Positions 21,501 to 33,241 of a DNA stretch of 64,000 nt are shown here, piece after piece. Each line of letters begins with the position of its first letter. Position 1 is the first letter of the stretch. The translations under genes and the position numbers were made by a program. This stretch comes from Perkinsus olseni. Its lineage: Eukaryota > Perkinsozoa > Perkinsida. The stretch covers positions 62,001 through 126,000 of the forward strand of contig JABANN010000012.1 of NCBI GenBank assembly GCA_013115125.1. The letters are read 5' to 3'. Under the pieces are notes generated by a model, which was not told where the DNA came from, did not search any database, and was given only the letters and a program-made list of their open reading frames with translations.

Positions 21501-24500
21501 CGCAGAGCTGAAGAGACCACTTGTGGAAGTACAGTGCGAGGAGCAAGAGCGCATCGGCCCAAACATAGCCGATCAGCCCGGTACTGCGTTGTTTCGGCAA
21601 AGCAGACTCGCCTGTAACCTTGGCGATGCCAATCCAAACGTCCCACCCCACATCCACGTATTTCGGGCAAGAGGAAACTGTGGACATGCGGGGATTACCG
21701 TAGCCACCTTCGAAGTAGACCGGTGACGCGGCACCGCTGCCGAACCTCCAAAAGATACCGAAGTTACTATCGGTCGAGGCAGCAGCGCAAAACAAAGGTG
21801 TCTGGTAGGCCATACGAAGAACGAACCATATTGCAGTTGCTACGATGAGGACCTCCCACACCCAGCGAGGCTGCAGTGGCCATCGTGGAACGAACCATAG
21901 TGCAAATATGACCCGGACCGCGTCAAAGATGGACGTAGCCACGAGGAAGTCGAGCACGATGAACAGGTAGACAGGGAAGGCAGTGGAGGAAGCCAGATAC
22001 TTCGCAGCAACTGCCGCCAGTCCGCCGGCTCTGGTGTGCAACGTCTGCGGATCTGCTGCTCTGTAGTCTTCAAGGAACCTCACACTATTGGTACCATTCT
22101 CGAGTCTCTGGATTACCCACTGCCATACGCTAGCAAGGAGACCGGGAGGTTCCTCCTCAAAGGCCTCCTTCTGCCGCTCTGAGTAGTTCATCAGGACCTG
22201 CGATTCCTGCATTTTCCCGAGACCAAAGCGACGGGCATCGCTCAGCAGAGCCTGAGCCTCGTGCGGGTGGTTATGGCAGATCTCCAAGGCTCGTCGTGAC
22301 TCGAAATCGCTGAAGCCGTCGATTCGCAACTGCTCAGTTTCCATGGTCTCAACCTCTTGGAAGCCGGCCTTGCTGCCTCCTTGCTCCAACAGGTCAAGGC
22401 GATTACGACCGATAGACAGGCGGTTCTCAGCGGCCAGCCTGGTCGTGACGGTAACATCGAATCCTTTCTGGTTGATGTCGACGAACGTATCAACCTTCTC
22501 ACGAACTCTGCGGAGCTTAGCTGCTATCCCGCCGATGGTGCAAGTGGCTTGCCGACTCAATATGAACAGGTTGGCGTTGAACTCGTTGACGAACCGTCTG
22601 GCTTTGCCTTTCCGCGACCGAATCTCGTGAATGTACTCACTCTCGATAACATCGTAGCCGGGATTATCGTAAATCCTCAGCTGTATCACGCCAGCACACA
22701 AGGCCAGCAGCGCTGGGCCAAAACCAAAAGGGAATGGTAGAGTGATGCCACCATGAGACTTGCCGAAGCCTATCACTTGGAAGAATATTTGCAACCAGGT
22801 GAAAACATCATGCTCAACAAGGGCGCCACAACGGTCTCTGTTGTCCTGGTAAACATCTTGGAGATGGACGCACGTAGCACAGCTGATATACGATACACGA
22901 GCCGTGCCATCAACCACAGCATGAGGGTTGCAGGCATCCTGCCACACCCTGCAGGGAATGAAGGGAATTTGGTAGAACAGCTGCAGACCGAAGATGGTAG
23001 CGGCAGCGCACATGGTGATAACAACCATATGCCGGCGAGCAGCCTTCAGGTCGAAGTGGAAGCGCAGGAGGCCAATGAACATACACAGCATCACATCGGT
23101 CATGACATTGGTCTCCATAGTGTACGCAAAGGAGCTCAGGAATGTGAGCAACCACAGAACATAGATCCACAACCGCATGCCGAGAAGAGGCCATTTCCCT
23201 GAAGATCTGCTCCCAGACTTTGCAGTTCTACCGAGGGTCAAAGCTGCGTTCTGGCGAGTCAACATCGAGCTCGACCCTCTCGGTGGACCACGGTTCAAGC
23301 CGATGCGAATATTCCGGATTAACATGACGATGATCCAAAGGCACGAGAGCTCCCAGATGAGAGCTGCGCCTGGGATGGGGCCCATGACGGTGATGCTGCT
23401 CGGAACCTCCCTATAAAAGTTGAGCGCTGTATATCCGTGGAGACTTCCGGGCGCCACAAAGAACCTCTGCCAGTCATCCTCGCAAGATGCTGTGTACGCT
23501 CCGTCAGCAGCGATCAACGGCGATCCACAAAGCCAGCCGCCATCGTAACGAGGGGGGCAGTCGCTGCACCAAGGAGGGTACCACAGCCGCAGAAGCAGTT
23601 GTACGATGACACAGAGTACCAGGACAAGGCTAGTGATCACCAGCCTGGGTAATCTCGGACTGGAACCGTGCTTCATTGCTGACATCAGAGACGCTGCCAT
23701 GGCGTAGTAGATGTAGCTGTACACGTTGCTACGGGCCGCGGCTGTTATCATGAGAGCACAGGCGGCTATCGCAGGAGTGTAAAATGCCAAGGAGCTCGAC
23801 GAGATCTCCAAGGGTTTGCGACCCCATGGGGACAGACCATAGCGTGCCGTGTAGTCAATGTTCCTTTGGACAACACAGAGGATGAGGATGCCGATATTTC
23901 GACCAACACTGGCACCAGTCCAGGAGAAGCCCAACCACTGTTCCGTGTCCGCAAGGATGGAGTTCTCTGCGAATGAGAACCGAAATGCGTACTGTAAGAT
24001 GAAGAACACCGAGACCGCCAAGGACACCACCACATTGAGAGTGCCCCACCCTCGGCCAACGCACAGGATTACAGCAGCCGCAATCATGAGCACTACGCTC
24101 GCCAAAGACGTTTCAAAGGCCGAGAAAAGGAAGATGCAGTACATGACTACAGAAGGGAGGATTCTTGCTGCGTAGATCACGATAGATTCGAAAACTCGCA
24201 TCCCAAGAGACCGCGGATCTCTAGATAGGTCGACGTCCGACTCGTCTGCCTGGTCCAAGTCGTCCAGCATGAGCAACGATGACGCGAAGCGAACCATCCT
24301 CATGCAGACCACCGCAGAGAAGGCGGTCAAGGTCGTTTTCCAGATCCCCGCTGCGGTCTTGTCGATACCGAGCTCCGAAGACAGTGGATATGCTACGCTA
24401 GTGGTGAGTTCCTCGTAGATGCTGGGATATAGGGCGACGCATCGCCATCCAACCACCGCAATGCAAAAATAAGCCAGGGCGTAGTTGACAACGATGATAC

Positions 24501-27473
24501 CAAGATACCGCTCGGAGTTCTTGAAAAGCAGCTGATAAATCGCAACCTGCACTACGAAGATTGCTAACATCACGATGGAGAAGACGTCCACTGGTTTAGT
24601 GAGAGCAACCCAGAGTGTCCAGAAGAGGGCGATGTATACAGCCACACGGGAGATAGCGGTCCAATGCTCCCTCAGGAAGGCGCCGATAGGCGTTGAGGCT
24701 CTGTGAAGGTCATGGGCTGGAGGGAGCCGATTGGGGAGGATAGCCACGAGGAATATACATAAGTGGGCGATAGCCGGGACGAAAACGGTGGGGAAGGGGT
24801 CCAGAGAGAACGTGCTGTAGTTCCAGATGGCATACTCCATAGATACCGCACAGCATACCACAGAGGATAAGATGAGTGCCTGTGTGACAAGCTGCTTGAT
24901 GATGCCCTCGGGCTGCACTATCAGCACTAGAGCGAAGAACAGATAAATGAGAATAAAAACGTTACTCTCCCTGCTGACGGCCAACACGATCATCACGATG
25001 ATCAGGATGCACACGACAGCAAAGTCCGCGTGAGTGAGGACACGGCGAACAGTCTTCCATACGTACTGGGCAGTAGGGCCCTTCATCCACTTAGGAAAGA
25101 TGGGCTCCTCTTCATGGTGAGAATACTCGTCTCTAGCTCTCTTGGCCGAGCTGAAATGCCACTGCCAAATGGCCGCAAGAATACAAGTAAGCAAGAACTG
25201 CAAACTGATAGCCAGGAATCTCCAGCCAACCTGAGAGCCATCTCCGAAGTCGTAAAAGTGAAAGCCGACGCTCTTGAGGAAGAACGTGTGTCTACTAGTG
25301 GAGACCTCCTGGGCGAACGTCCACGGTATGCTGCACACTATGTTCAGTACCGTAAGAAAAGCTGCATAGCAGACAATGACACCAAAAACAACTTTTGTCC
25401 CCACTAGGTTCGGGAGGATAAGCAGACCGCACCCGGCAATCTGCAAAGGGGTTGCCAGAGTGCTAGGAATGACGACGGCCCAGCAAATCAATATCAGCGG
25501 CGCGCCGACACTGAGTGCTATGGTATCAAGGAAGGCGGTCCATGCACGCACCACCCAGGGGCGCTTTTTCTTCTCCATGCCACCACAAGAGGCGTGGCCA
25601 TTCTCTGCTGCTGACAGAACATCTTCGTCATCATGGTCGGCAGCAGAAGCCTTGCGAACTCGGTGGGTGAGGATGGAAGGCGACCTCTCCGAAGAAGTCG
25701 ATGTGCTAGGGGTGGGAAATGATCTACCTTCCCTAGACGGCCGAGGGGTCGACATCTCGACCGAGGTGTGACGTAAGGTCGGTAGCAAAAACCACTGCTT
25801 TGTCAAGGGCTCGTAGGGCTGGATGAACCACGGCAGCAAAGTGGCCTGCAGGACCAGCCCAGCCACGGAGAACAGCATGACGGAGAAGTTCATTTGAAAG
25901 CCGGGAGGGTTCACCGACTTGTACTCTTTGACCATCGGGGACCCGATCATTTGAGGTACCCACAACGTGGTGTTCATAGTGGATGCAACAGCGGCCGGCA
26001 GACTGAGCACGTACCTGATAAATGATTGAATGAGAGCCCTACTTAGCACAGCAGCGCATAGCGTGAGTTTGGGACGGGGTATGATCATCACACATCGCGC
26101 ATGACGCTTTAAGACTTACATCGTGAACCCCTGGCACCATGCATACGCGAGAATAGTGATCATCAGGTTCCTCTTGGATGCTTTGTGCACAGAGCTAGCT
26201 CGGGACTGAAGACAGCACGAAGGATGACCCGCCCAGTCTCTCAGGCCCATGGAGAAATTTCTCTCTCATGCCGAGCCCATCCATCTGTAGCAACCTATGC
26301 GTGAGGATGTGTGTGTTAATATCACGGCCTACAAACATCCCGCTGGTAATCGGTGCCTTTCATACTCTCAGTAACGGGCTAAATGATATCTCCGAGTTTC
26401 TAATGACTATTTCCGACAACGTAGCCCGGAAATCACTGAACGAGAAACAACAGAAGTTCCCAGGGCTTAACATTATCAAGAGACAATTCTTCCGTGAACG
26501 TCCTAGATACACGATCCCACCACCGCCAACATACCTTGGGCATGGCCCAAACATGAAGGCCGAGGAACAGAAGTGGTATATACGGCAGTGTTAGAAGGCA
26601 GGGCGACAATAAGATCTGCCAGGTCATGAGGAGGAACGTGATGATTGTTCGCGCCTGGGGGAACAGGAATGGCGCCCCAGCAGCGACAAGGCGTACAGCG
26701 CCGACGGAACATCATTCACTCGGAACAGCGGAAGCTTATGCTAGTCTAGCTCTCCACGACTGTTCACGTTGGTGAGAGGAAGAGCTTACCAGTGGTGGCA
26801 CACTAGACAGGGGTAATGAGAGCTTTTGGAGGGCCAATGGGTATAAATCGAAGCAATCCGGCAGCAGCAGGGCGAGGATGAGACCACCAACAACATACCT
26901 GAAAATGCGTAACTTCAGATCGAGAATTACGGAAGCTCTGTCTGTGCCGCGCTGAGGTAGATTGCTCCATAGTGATATCGTCTATAGCAGCCACACGAAT
27001 ACCCACTCTCGAGACATCCAACTTAGCTCACATCACCATCATGTGAAGGGAAGTCATAACAAGGAGGATGCTGCACTTACCATCCGATCTTCGACGATCC
27101 GAAGTAGATACTGGCGTACGTCGTCGAGTAGAGTCCCCCCTGCAGGGCCAGCATTACCTGAGGAACAGAGCAATGGAGCATCTAGGAACGGTTGACGAGC
27201 GGCATCCCGAAGGAACTTACAATGACAATGAATGCGAGAATCGAAATTATTGGTATGGGCCCAATCGATAGACGAGGCCAGGCTCTGTAGGCCAGCAGGC
27301 TAAGTGATATAAATAGGTACCTATACCCACAGCACGACTAATGATAACACTACAGCTTGGGCGTCGTACCCTATGCCAGGTACAGTGGAATCCTCTGTAC
27401 ACGATACGGCAATGACCATAGCAAAGACGGCCAACCCCAGTAGCGGCGGGATGGGTGACCGTAATGGGAGCAT
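18580..27473 (-). CDS. PIEZO-type mechanosensitive ion channel
   Basis: A single giant exon (about 18580-26050) encodes roughly 2,490 residues. Diagnostic C-terminal blocks: VIPFLQEVRTTVDWAV with SLDLSQYFLLEDAHNNFW (PIEZO anchor region), then VILVIIIVLPILIFSTFSPF (penultimate pore helix). An extracellular cap of about 250 residues containing several Cys follows, then LGILGFYVTIIYAIGQFIRV (last helix) and LVKILRSPETLIAIGG (family R-S-P-E-T). The N-terminal two thirds is repeated multi-helix membrane sequence, as in the PIEZO blades. A Pro/Gly-rich tail of about 110 residues follows the usual end. Smaller 5' exons with membrane helices lie at about 26430-26640 (LLSPCLLTLPYIPLLFLGLH), 26790-26898 (YVVGGLILALLLPD) and 27050-27473 (start candidate MLPLRSPIPPLLGLAVFAM). 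The product is a trimeric stretch-gated cation channel. The open frame's first Met at 26091 probably lies in an intron, so it is not the start. Confidence 0.9.
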
Positions 27474-27862
27474 ACGTCAGCAATCAGGTACCAAAAACAA
27501 TCCTACGGCAGCACTCGAATGAGAGCCCCTCATCAAGTGACGCAGCCGACGGGCCTCACTAGGCTGCGTTTGACCACGGCGTCCTAACCTAGTTCACTGC
27601 TTGCTCTCATTCTCGCTGTTCCCAAAAGAGCTTCGGGCGACTTCCTAGCCCACTATCACTCGAAAGCCTCGCTGTACGGTATCCCTCAAGCGGCTTTGAG
27701 CACCAGGGACCCAAATACTTGCCTCCCGCCCTCCCCGTCATGCAGCGCCCCTAGAAAGGACTTCAACTCAATCCCCAGTGACTCTGGAAACGTTTTGAAG
27801 AAAGGAACACAGTGGTATCATTCAGTGTTTCTAATATACGTAGTGCGTAGCCTTTGGAAGAT

Positions 27863-30800
27863 CTATACACCGTCGAGCTGCCTGACTATATCCCCGGCAA
27901 CCCGGACCACCAGGTTAGCGTCGTCCAGCGCCAAGTCGGCTGCCTCTCTTAGGAAGCTCTGACCTGTGGAGAGACCACTTCAACCGTTCGGATCAGTCGC
28001 TAGCCCCTCATCAAACTCACATTGGTCACGCCAAACCCGCAACAAGGACTGCGATTCTCTATCGGACAGGTCGGCTTGCTCGATACTGGAGAGCTCGGAC
28101 TCGCCTGGAAGAAGACAAGCCAGCTGCCACGCTTGGAGATGCTTCGATCCCAGCTTACCAGTGAGAGCCTGTATCCCCTCAGTCTTGGCCAGGACAATCA
28201 TGAAGTCCGTGTCGCACCAGACGTCGACTCTGGAGGAGAGGGGGAAGCTTCGACCACACAGTGCCAACATCAAGGAGGATTCCAGTGGGGTTGGGATACC
28301 TGCGAGGTGGCACCGGAATGATAGACCACACCATCTCGAGCCCACAGAGGACCGACTTCTGTGATTGAGTGTCCAAAACGGACGATAAAGATCAAAGCTA
28401 CCATGCTATAGAGAGTTTTCTGTGGATTGAGAATCTGTAATCATCTCTGCTATACTGTGCATTTCTATCCTAGCACCGCTTTTCTCGAAAAGCCATCCAT
28501 CCTCCGAGCCAACTCGGCAACAGGGGAGAGCTTCGGTACCATTCTCGATCCTCTTCCTGAGATCAACTCTGGCCGACTCATGCCACTTCATCATGCCACC
28601 GTCCGCCATGGCACATCCAGAAGGATATGTCAACAAATTCATGCCGACTTGCCAAGCTTCTGACGACTCGGTGAAATCTCCTACGCGCTCGAGGACCTGT
28701 CACAAGCATCGTCCATGCACCCCGAGAGTCGCCACGCAGCCATCCCAACTGGGCGGCAGGTGAGGACGAGTCTGGCAACGGAACGTACGGACTCGATCGT
28801 AGGCTCAATACTGACTAGCGCCACTGGAAGCTCTCACTTTCCGTTGCCAACCACAACGCACCACGAGAGAGCCGCCATGCTTACCGCCATAGCCATGTCG
28901 CCCCATTGAAGAAGCGGCTGCGTCACTTCTCGATTCACCCTCTCCAACTCCGTGACTGTCTCAATAGACGCTTTCTGTAAAACGCTCATCGGAGTGCTGT
29001 TGTCCCAGGGGCCCTCCACCCCAACGCCATGCCACAGCGTTCCCAAAGCATCGGGGAATGTATCTGCTCAGGGCCATGGCGGCAGAGGGGCCATGGGATG
29101 TCTCCTCTTACCTTCTCCTGCAGCCCTCAGGCCTCTCGCAGCAGCCTCCTTATCCGACCGATATCGACATAGCGTGGCCCACACTTCCGAGGATACCCCC
29201 TCGGAATGTGAGACCAGTACAGAGAGCTCATCGACAGCCGGTTCTGAGCACCAGCAGATTCGTCGAACGCCAGTCACGCGACACCTGTACCCACCATCCA
29301 GGTCCAACAGGAAGAGTGCACGGCCGATATTGTTGAGGTCCCCCTTCGCCAGCAGCCAGTGGGAGACCGAGGGCTCCTTAGCAAGGCGACACACGGGAGC
29401 ATGGTCCTCGAAGGTCGTCGTCAGGAGCTCCAAGAGCTCAACCTGAACGAAGATACCCGTAGCGGAGGCTCATTTCAGTACACATACAGAAGCAGCTGTG
29501 ACGGCGTCATCGTTGGCAGCCTTATCCTCGACCTTCTGGACCGCAGAGTCGAGACAGTCCTCTAAAGATCGCTTGAAGGACTCCCGACTGAAGCGAGGTG
29601 ACACAGTGTAAACAATCGCTCTGACCAATACACGAGATCCCCGTCTGCAATGCCGGTAGATGCGTTGCCGGGAAACAAGACAAGCAGCATGAATTAGCGG
29701 CTTACCGTACCTTAGTCTTGTAAATACATATCATATGTTACCTTACTATTTATTATACATTACTAATATATACTATAATTTAAAATTATATTCGACCATA
29801 TCCTCATCAATATCGCCCTTTAAAGAACCAGAACTACATAATATTAATAGTGGGGAATTCACAGCATCACCAGGCCTTTAAAAATCGATTCCGTTGGGCG
29901 CACACCACTATAGAGGCCATCTCCATACCGTAAACGTGCGAGTGACAATAAGTAGACGCCACCGAGCATGGCAAGGTACCTGCTTACTTGTCGGACCTCC
30001 ACAATGCTTCTACCACCTTAAGAGCATGTAGGACTACCTCATCATCACCAGCACGCAGACACATATACCGAGAGAAGACCGGCAAGTACCTAAGCAGAGA
30101 GAGGTCTCTCATAGAAGGAACTCCCCTGCTCATGCTTTGTCACGAGGAGGACCAGGGTAGCCACGATGAAAGCCCGACTTACGATCGTATCTCCTCAGCA
30201 TCCATCGTGCCATCAGTGACACCCTTGGACCACCGATCGAGGCCAGCGCAGCACCAGTCGAGGTCGCTTTGCTTTGGCCTTTCGAGCCCTCCTAGTACTC
30301 TCATCGACCCAATCTAACACCGAGAGCTGTCGTATCAGCCAACACGGAGGCGCCACCCTACTTGTGATGCCCGGTAGTAGTCGTCTACGTTGGGTAGAAG
30401 CAGGGTGCACGTTGCAACCTGAAGAGAGGCGCAGCCCAGTGACTCCGAACGGTGACGGTGCCTCGGTTCAGAACAAGTACGAAGGTCAACGAAGAATAAG
30501 ACTATCTTCCAATTGAAGCATTTTTGAAGTATTCCACGAATACTTCAGCAGCGGCGGCACTGAGTACCACTTCAATCACATTCTCAAGGCGCCTAATTTC
30601 GTCGTTTAATGACGATCCTTCACCAGTATTACCCTGTAGGAATCAGCAGCAAAGTTGATGATGTCCGAGCATATGTCCTGAAGCTTTGGAGCCAATGGTA
30701 ATAGTAGTGATAAGATATGCGCCAAGGACACCACTGAAGGGGACTCCTTTTGTTCATCGACACGGAACTGACGATTCGACCCCGTCCGAAGTGTGTGCAG

Positions 30801-32148
30801 CTATCCTCCCGTACCATCTCCTGCTTGGCGATGTTCTCAAGGGAGATGAGGAACTCGGGTATATCAGCAAGGTCATTCGTGAACCTCGGGAACCGTACTA
30901 GCAGCTGTACTAGGGCGGCGAGCGCGGCGTGCCGTACCTGAAACCAGACTGCGGAATACCGGTCTCCCCAGTCGCGAGGAGCAATAGACAAACACTGTGA
31001 TGGTGACGAAACCAGCGAGAAGGTCAGAGTGGAAATGATGTCATTCGAAAACTCGCATGAAGAATCCCTCCTCCCGCTACTATGCAGGAAGCGAGATAGC
31101 ATTATTACATTGATATTAGCGTGCGAGACGGAGACAGCAAATCTGACGTGGACCTGCCGATGACGTATCCAGAGTTGGCTGACGTCCGAATCGTTCGCTA
31201 TGATATTTCCGAGCGTACCTGAACCGTCGTAAAGAGGTCAAGGTGCCTCACACTACGGTCCACTGTAGATTCCTAGCGCTAGCATCAGGGAATCCAATTC
31301 TCCCGAACAAGCGCTCTCTTCCCGTAACATACGTAAGGCGAGCTGCCGCTGTCCACCATTATTAGAGTCCGATAGCACCAGCAACTCCTGTACTGTATAC
31401 CCTGGTCTCCCAGGCTCCTCACCGTGATGGTACAGAATCTGTCGCCAACAGTGATAACCTCGGCTCAGTCCGGCTCACGAATGCTACAGGATCGTATCTT
31501 CCCTCGACGCCAGCGCTCCCTCGTTTGAGTTCATTGCCTTCGAAGTCGAATCTTCGTCCCTCAAAACTCTCATCCTCCGGTCGTGCCAAATCTTCCTCCT
31601 CCCCCACAGGCTCCATCCACTTCTGCTTGTCAATCTCCAGCTCATCCAATTCCAGACGGTTGCCAAACCTACTCGTAGACATGGCGCCTCGATCATCTTC
31701 AGCTCGCCCTACTACCCTAGATCCACTTCCCCTTCATACACGTCATCGCTCTCGACCCCCGCCGCTGCCTCCTGCCCCTGTCCAGAGATATCCGACTCCA
31801 GCTTCTTGCGCCCGCGCTCTTTCAAGAACTCAATATTTGAGGCACTGAACAAGCGTTGCACCTGAGATCCATCGCCACCAATTATTCATCAGATCTGGCT
31901 GGCTGCCGTACCTCCGCCATAGTCTCTTCCCGCTCTTCCCTAGTCATCCCCAGCACAGCCGCACTCGTGTCACCATCGACCGTAGCCTTAGGTTGTGGTG
32001 CTGGGGACGGCCGTGTTTCTTTTCTCTGTGCAAGAGGCACTCTCGAGGCTGCCAGCTTCTTCGAACGCCATGCTCTCAGCTTTGGTTTCGGGAAGCCCTT
32101 GCTGGTGCTGGCAGGGTCCGCTTGAGGCGGCGCGACGGGTGCTGTCAA
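27863..32148 (-). CDS. RPAP1: RNA polymerase II-associated protein 1 (RPAP1)-like, multi-exon
   Basis: Starts near 32148 (MTAPVAPPQADPAST) with KLRAWRSKKLAASRV and VLGMTREEREETMAEV, which fits the RPAP1 N-terminal M-x-x-E-E-I...E pattern, followed by SLKERGRKKLESDI (family F-L-x-x-R). Next comes LEIDKQKWMEPVGEE with GRRFDFEGNELKRG near 31550, the hallmark R-F-D-F-x-G of the RPAP1 C domain. Downstream exons have alpha-helical repeat character: SAVWFQVRHAALAALVQLL, then VELLELLTTTFEDHAPVCRL, then SHWLLAKGDLNNIGRALFLL. The last intron (57 nt, GTGAGT donor) joins RVWRDQC to QSFLREAADLALDDANLVV and a stop at 27863. RPAP1 links Pol II to its assembly/import chaperones. A stretch of about 400 nt (29,590-30,000) without exon signal is strongly AT-rich and looks like a long intron. 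Exon borders only partly resolved. Confidence 0.72.
29700..29880. other. AT-rich island inside the RPAP1-like gene
   Basis: About 29,720-29,860 is dominated by A and T (many ATAT and TTTAAA strings), in sharp contrast with the roughly 50% GC around it. No exon crosses it. It probably lies in an unusually long intron. Confidence 0.6.
30525..30552. repeat. Short inverted repeat (hairpin)
   Basis: TGAAGTATT and AATACTTCA flank a 5-nt CCACG loop, a perfect 9-bp stem in the RPAP1-like gene, apparently between exons. Confidence 0.6.
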
Positions 32149-33241
32149 CTAACAAAGTGACGCCCATCAACACAGCGACAACAGACCGACATCGATTACA
32201 TCGGGATGTCGTTCCACAACACGATCATTCATAACACGGCTGAGTGGCACGTCTACTGACGACAGCTCCGCCTGCTGCTCGGCCTCGTGGGCCTTTGCGG
32301 GAGCATCATCTGCAACAAGACCGCCTTATCAACCGCCACAACTACTGCACGTGCCACTTGCGTAATGCGGTGAGGATATCAGTATACAGGATATCAGTAT
32401 CAGGATACACTGGGGGTTCTATGCAACAGGATGAAAGGCGACCGGTGAGCCAATATGCAGCTGGTTGCAGCGGAGAAAATACCACGTACCAATAATGATG
32501 CCAGGATGCCACATGCAAAAATGAGGCCACTATGCCACATGACCGCAGGAGCTGGGGCTGGTATTTGAGTCAGCAGCAACCAGTAATTACTCATCATCAC
32601 TGCTACAATTGTTCGATCGCTCTCGTGCCGCCGCGTGGCATAGTGGCTTCACTTTCGCATGACGCATTTTTTCGTCTAGTTCTGGATTGACGTAACACTG
32701 CAAGTACTGCTCCACAACTGGAGCGGCTACTTCGCTTCGCTATCACCTATTCACAACTTCCGCCTTCTACTGACCGAAATCTACCGCGGCAGCTCTACCA
32801 ACAACTAAAATCAATATGCCCACACCGAACCACGTGATAACAGGGTCCAGCTAGGTGTCACCATAGATGGATGATGCTGTCGAAACCTCACTAAGCCCTA
32901 TTACTACCCTCCTTGGTTCCCTCAGCAAAGGCCACAGCCTTCTTATTCTCCTGGCCGCCTACCCTCACGACAGTGGCTGCAGGCTTGTCACCGTTTATGA
33001 ACTCAGCCTGCTCTTTCAGTAGGTCCTCTTCTGACAGCCATGCTGGCTTCCGGGGCATTCCAGTTCAATACTCAAACCAAGCTACGCTGCAGCGCCCTCA
33101 GCCCACTCCTTACTGTTGAACACAATCCAGTTAGTCATGTGAATCGATAACGATGGCTACGTTATGTGTTAGCGATGGAGTGGTATTAGTAATGAACAAC
33201 AACAGGTGGTGCTGGATGGTAATCCTAGAGTAAAGAAGCCG
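32149..33241. other. Gap between RPAP1-like and diphosphate synthase genes
   Basis: No gene recognised. Around 32,370-32,412 there is a short direct repeat (AGGATATCAGTAT-like, two to three copies). Bases 32506-32675 are one copy of a dispersed repeat. The rest should contain the RPAP1 promoter (minus strand) and the synthase 3' flank. Confidence 0.5.
32506..32675 (+). repeat. Dispersed repeat, copy 1
   Basis: Shares a colinear block with 61334-61496: both start ATGCCACATGC, continue with AATGAGGCCACT and AGCTGGGGCTGGTATT, then a CATCACTGCT segment, TGTTCG, GCCGCCGC..., TGGC-TCACT, and end TTTTCTTCGTC or TTTTTTCGTC. By eye roughly three quarters of bases agree, with small indels. No coding capacity. 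It lies between RPAP1-like and the diphosphate synthase gene. Confidence 0.75.

Noticed and set aside
26040-26091. Met at 26091 as the PIEZO start
   Set aside because: A GTAAGT donor lies just upstream on the minus strand and the sequence after it looks intronic. Exons with membrane helices continue upstream.
28000-28060. A 21-nt intron at the end of RPAP1
   Set aside because: A 57-nt intron with a canonical GTGAGT donor gives the same downstream frame.
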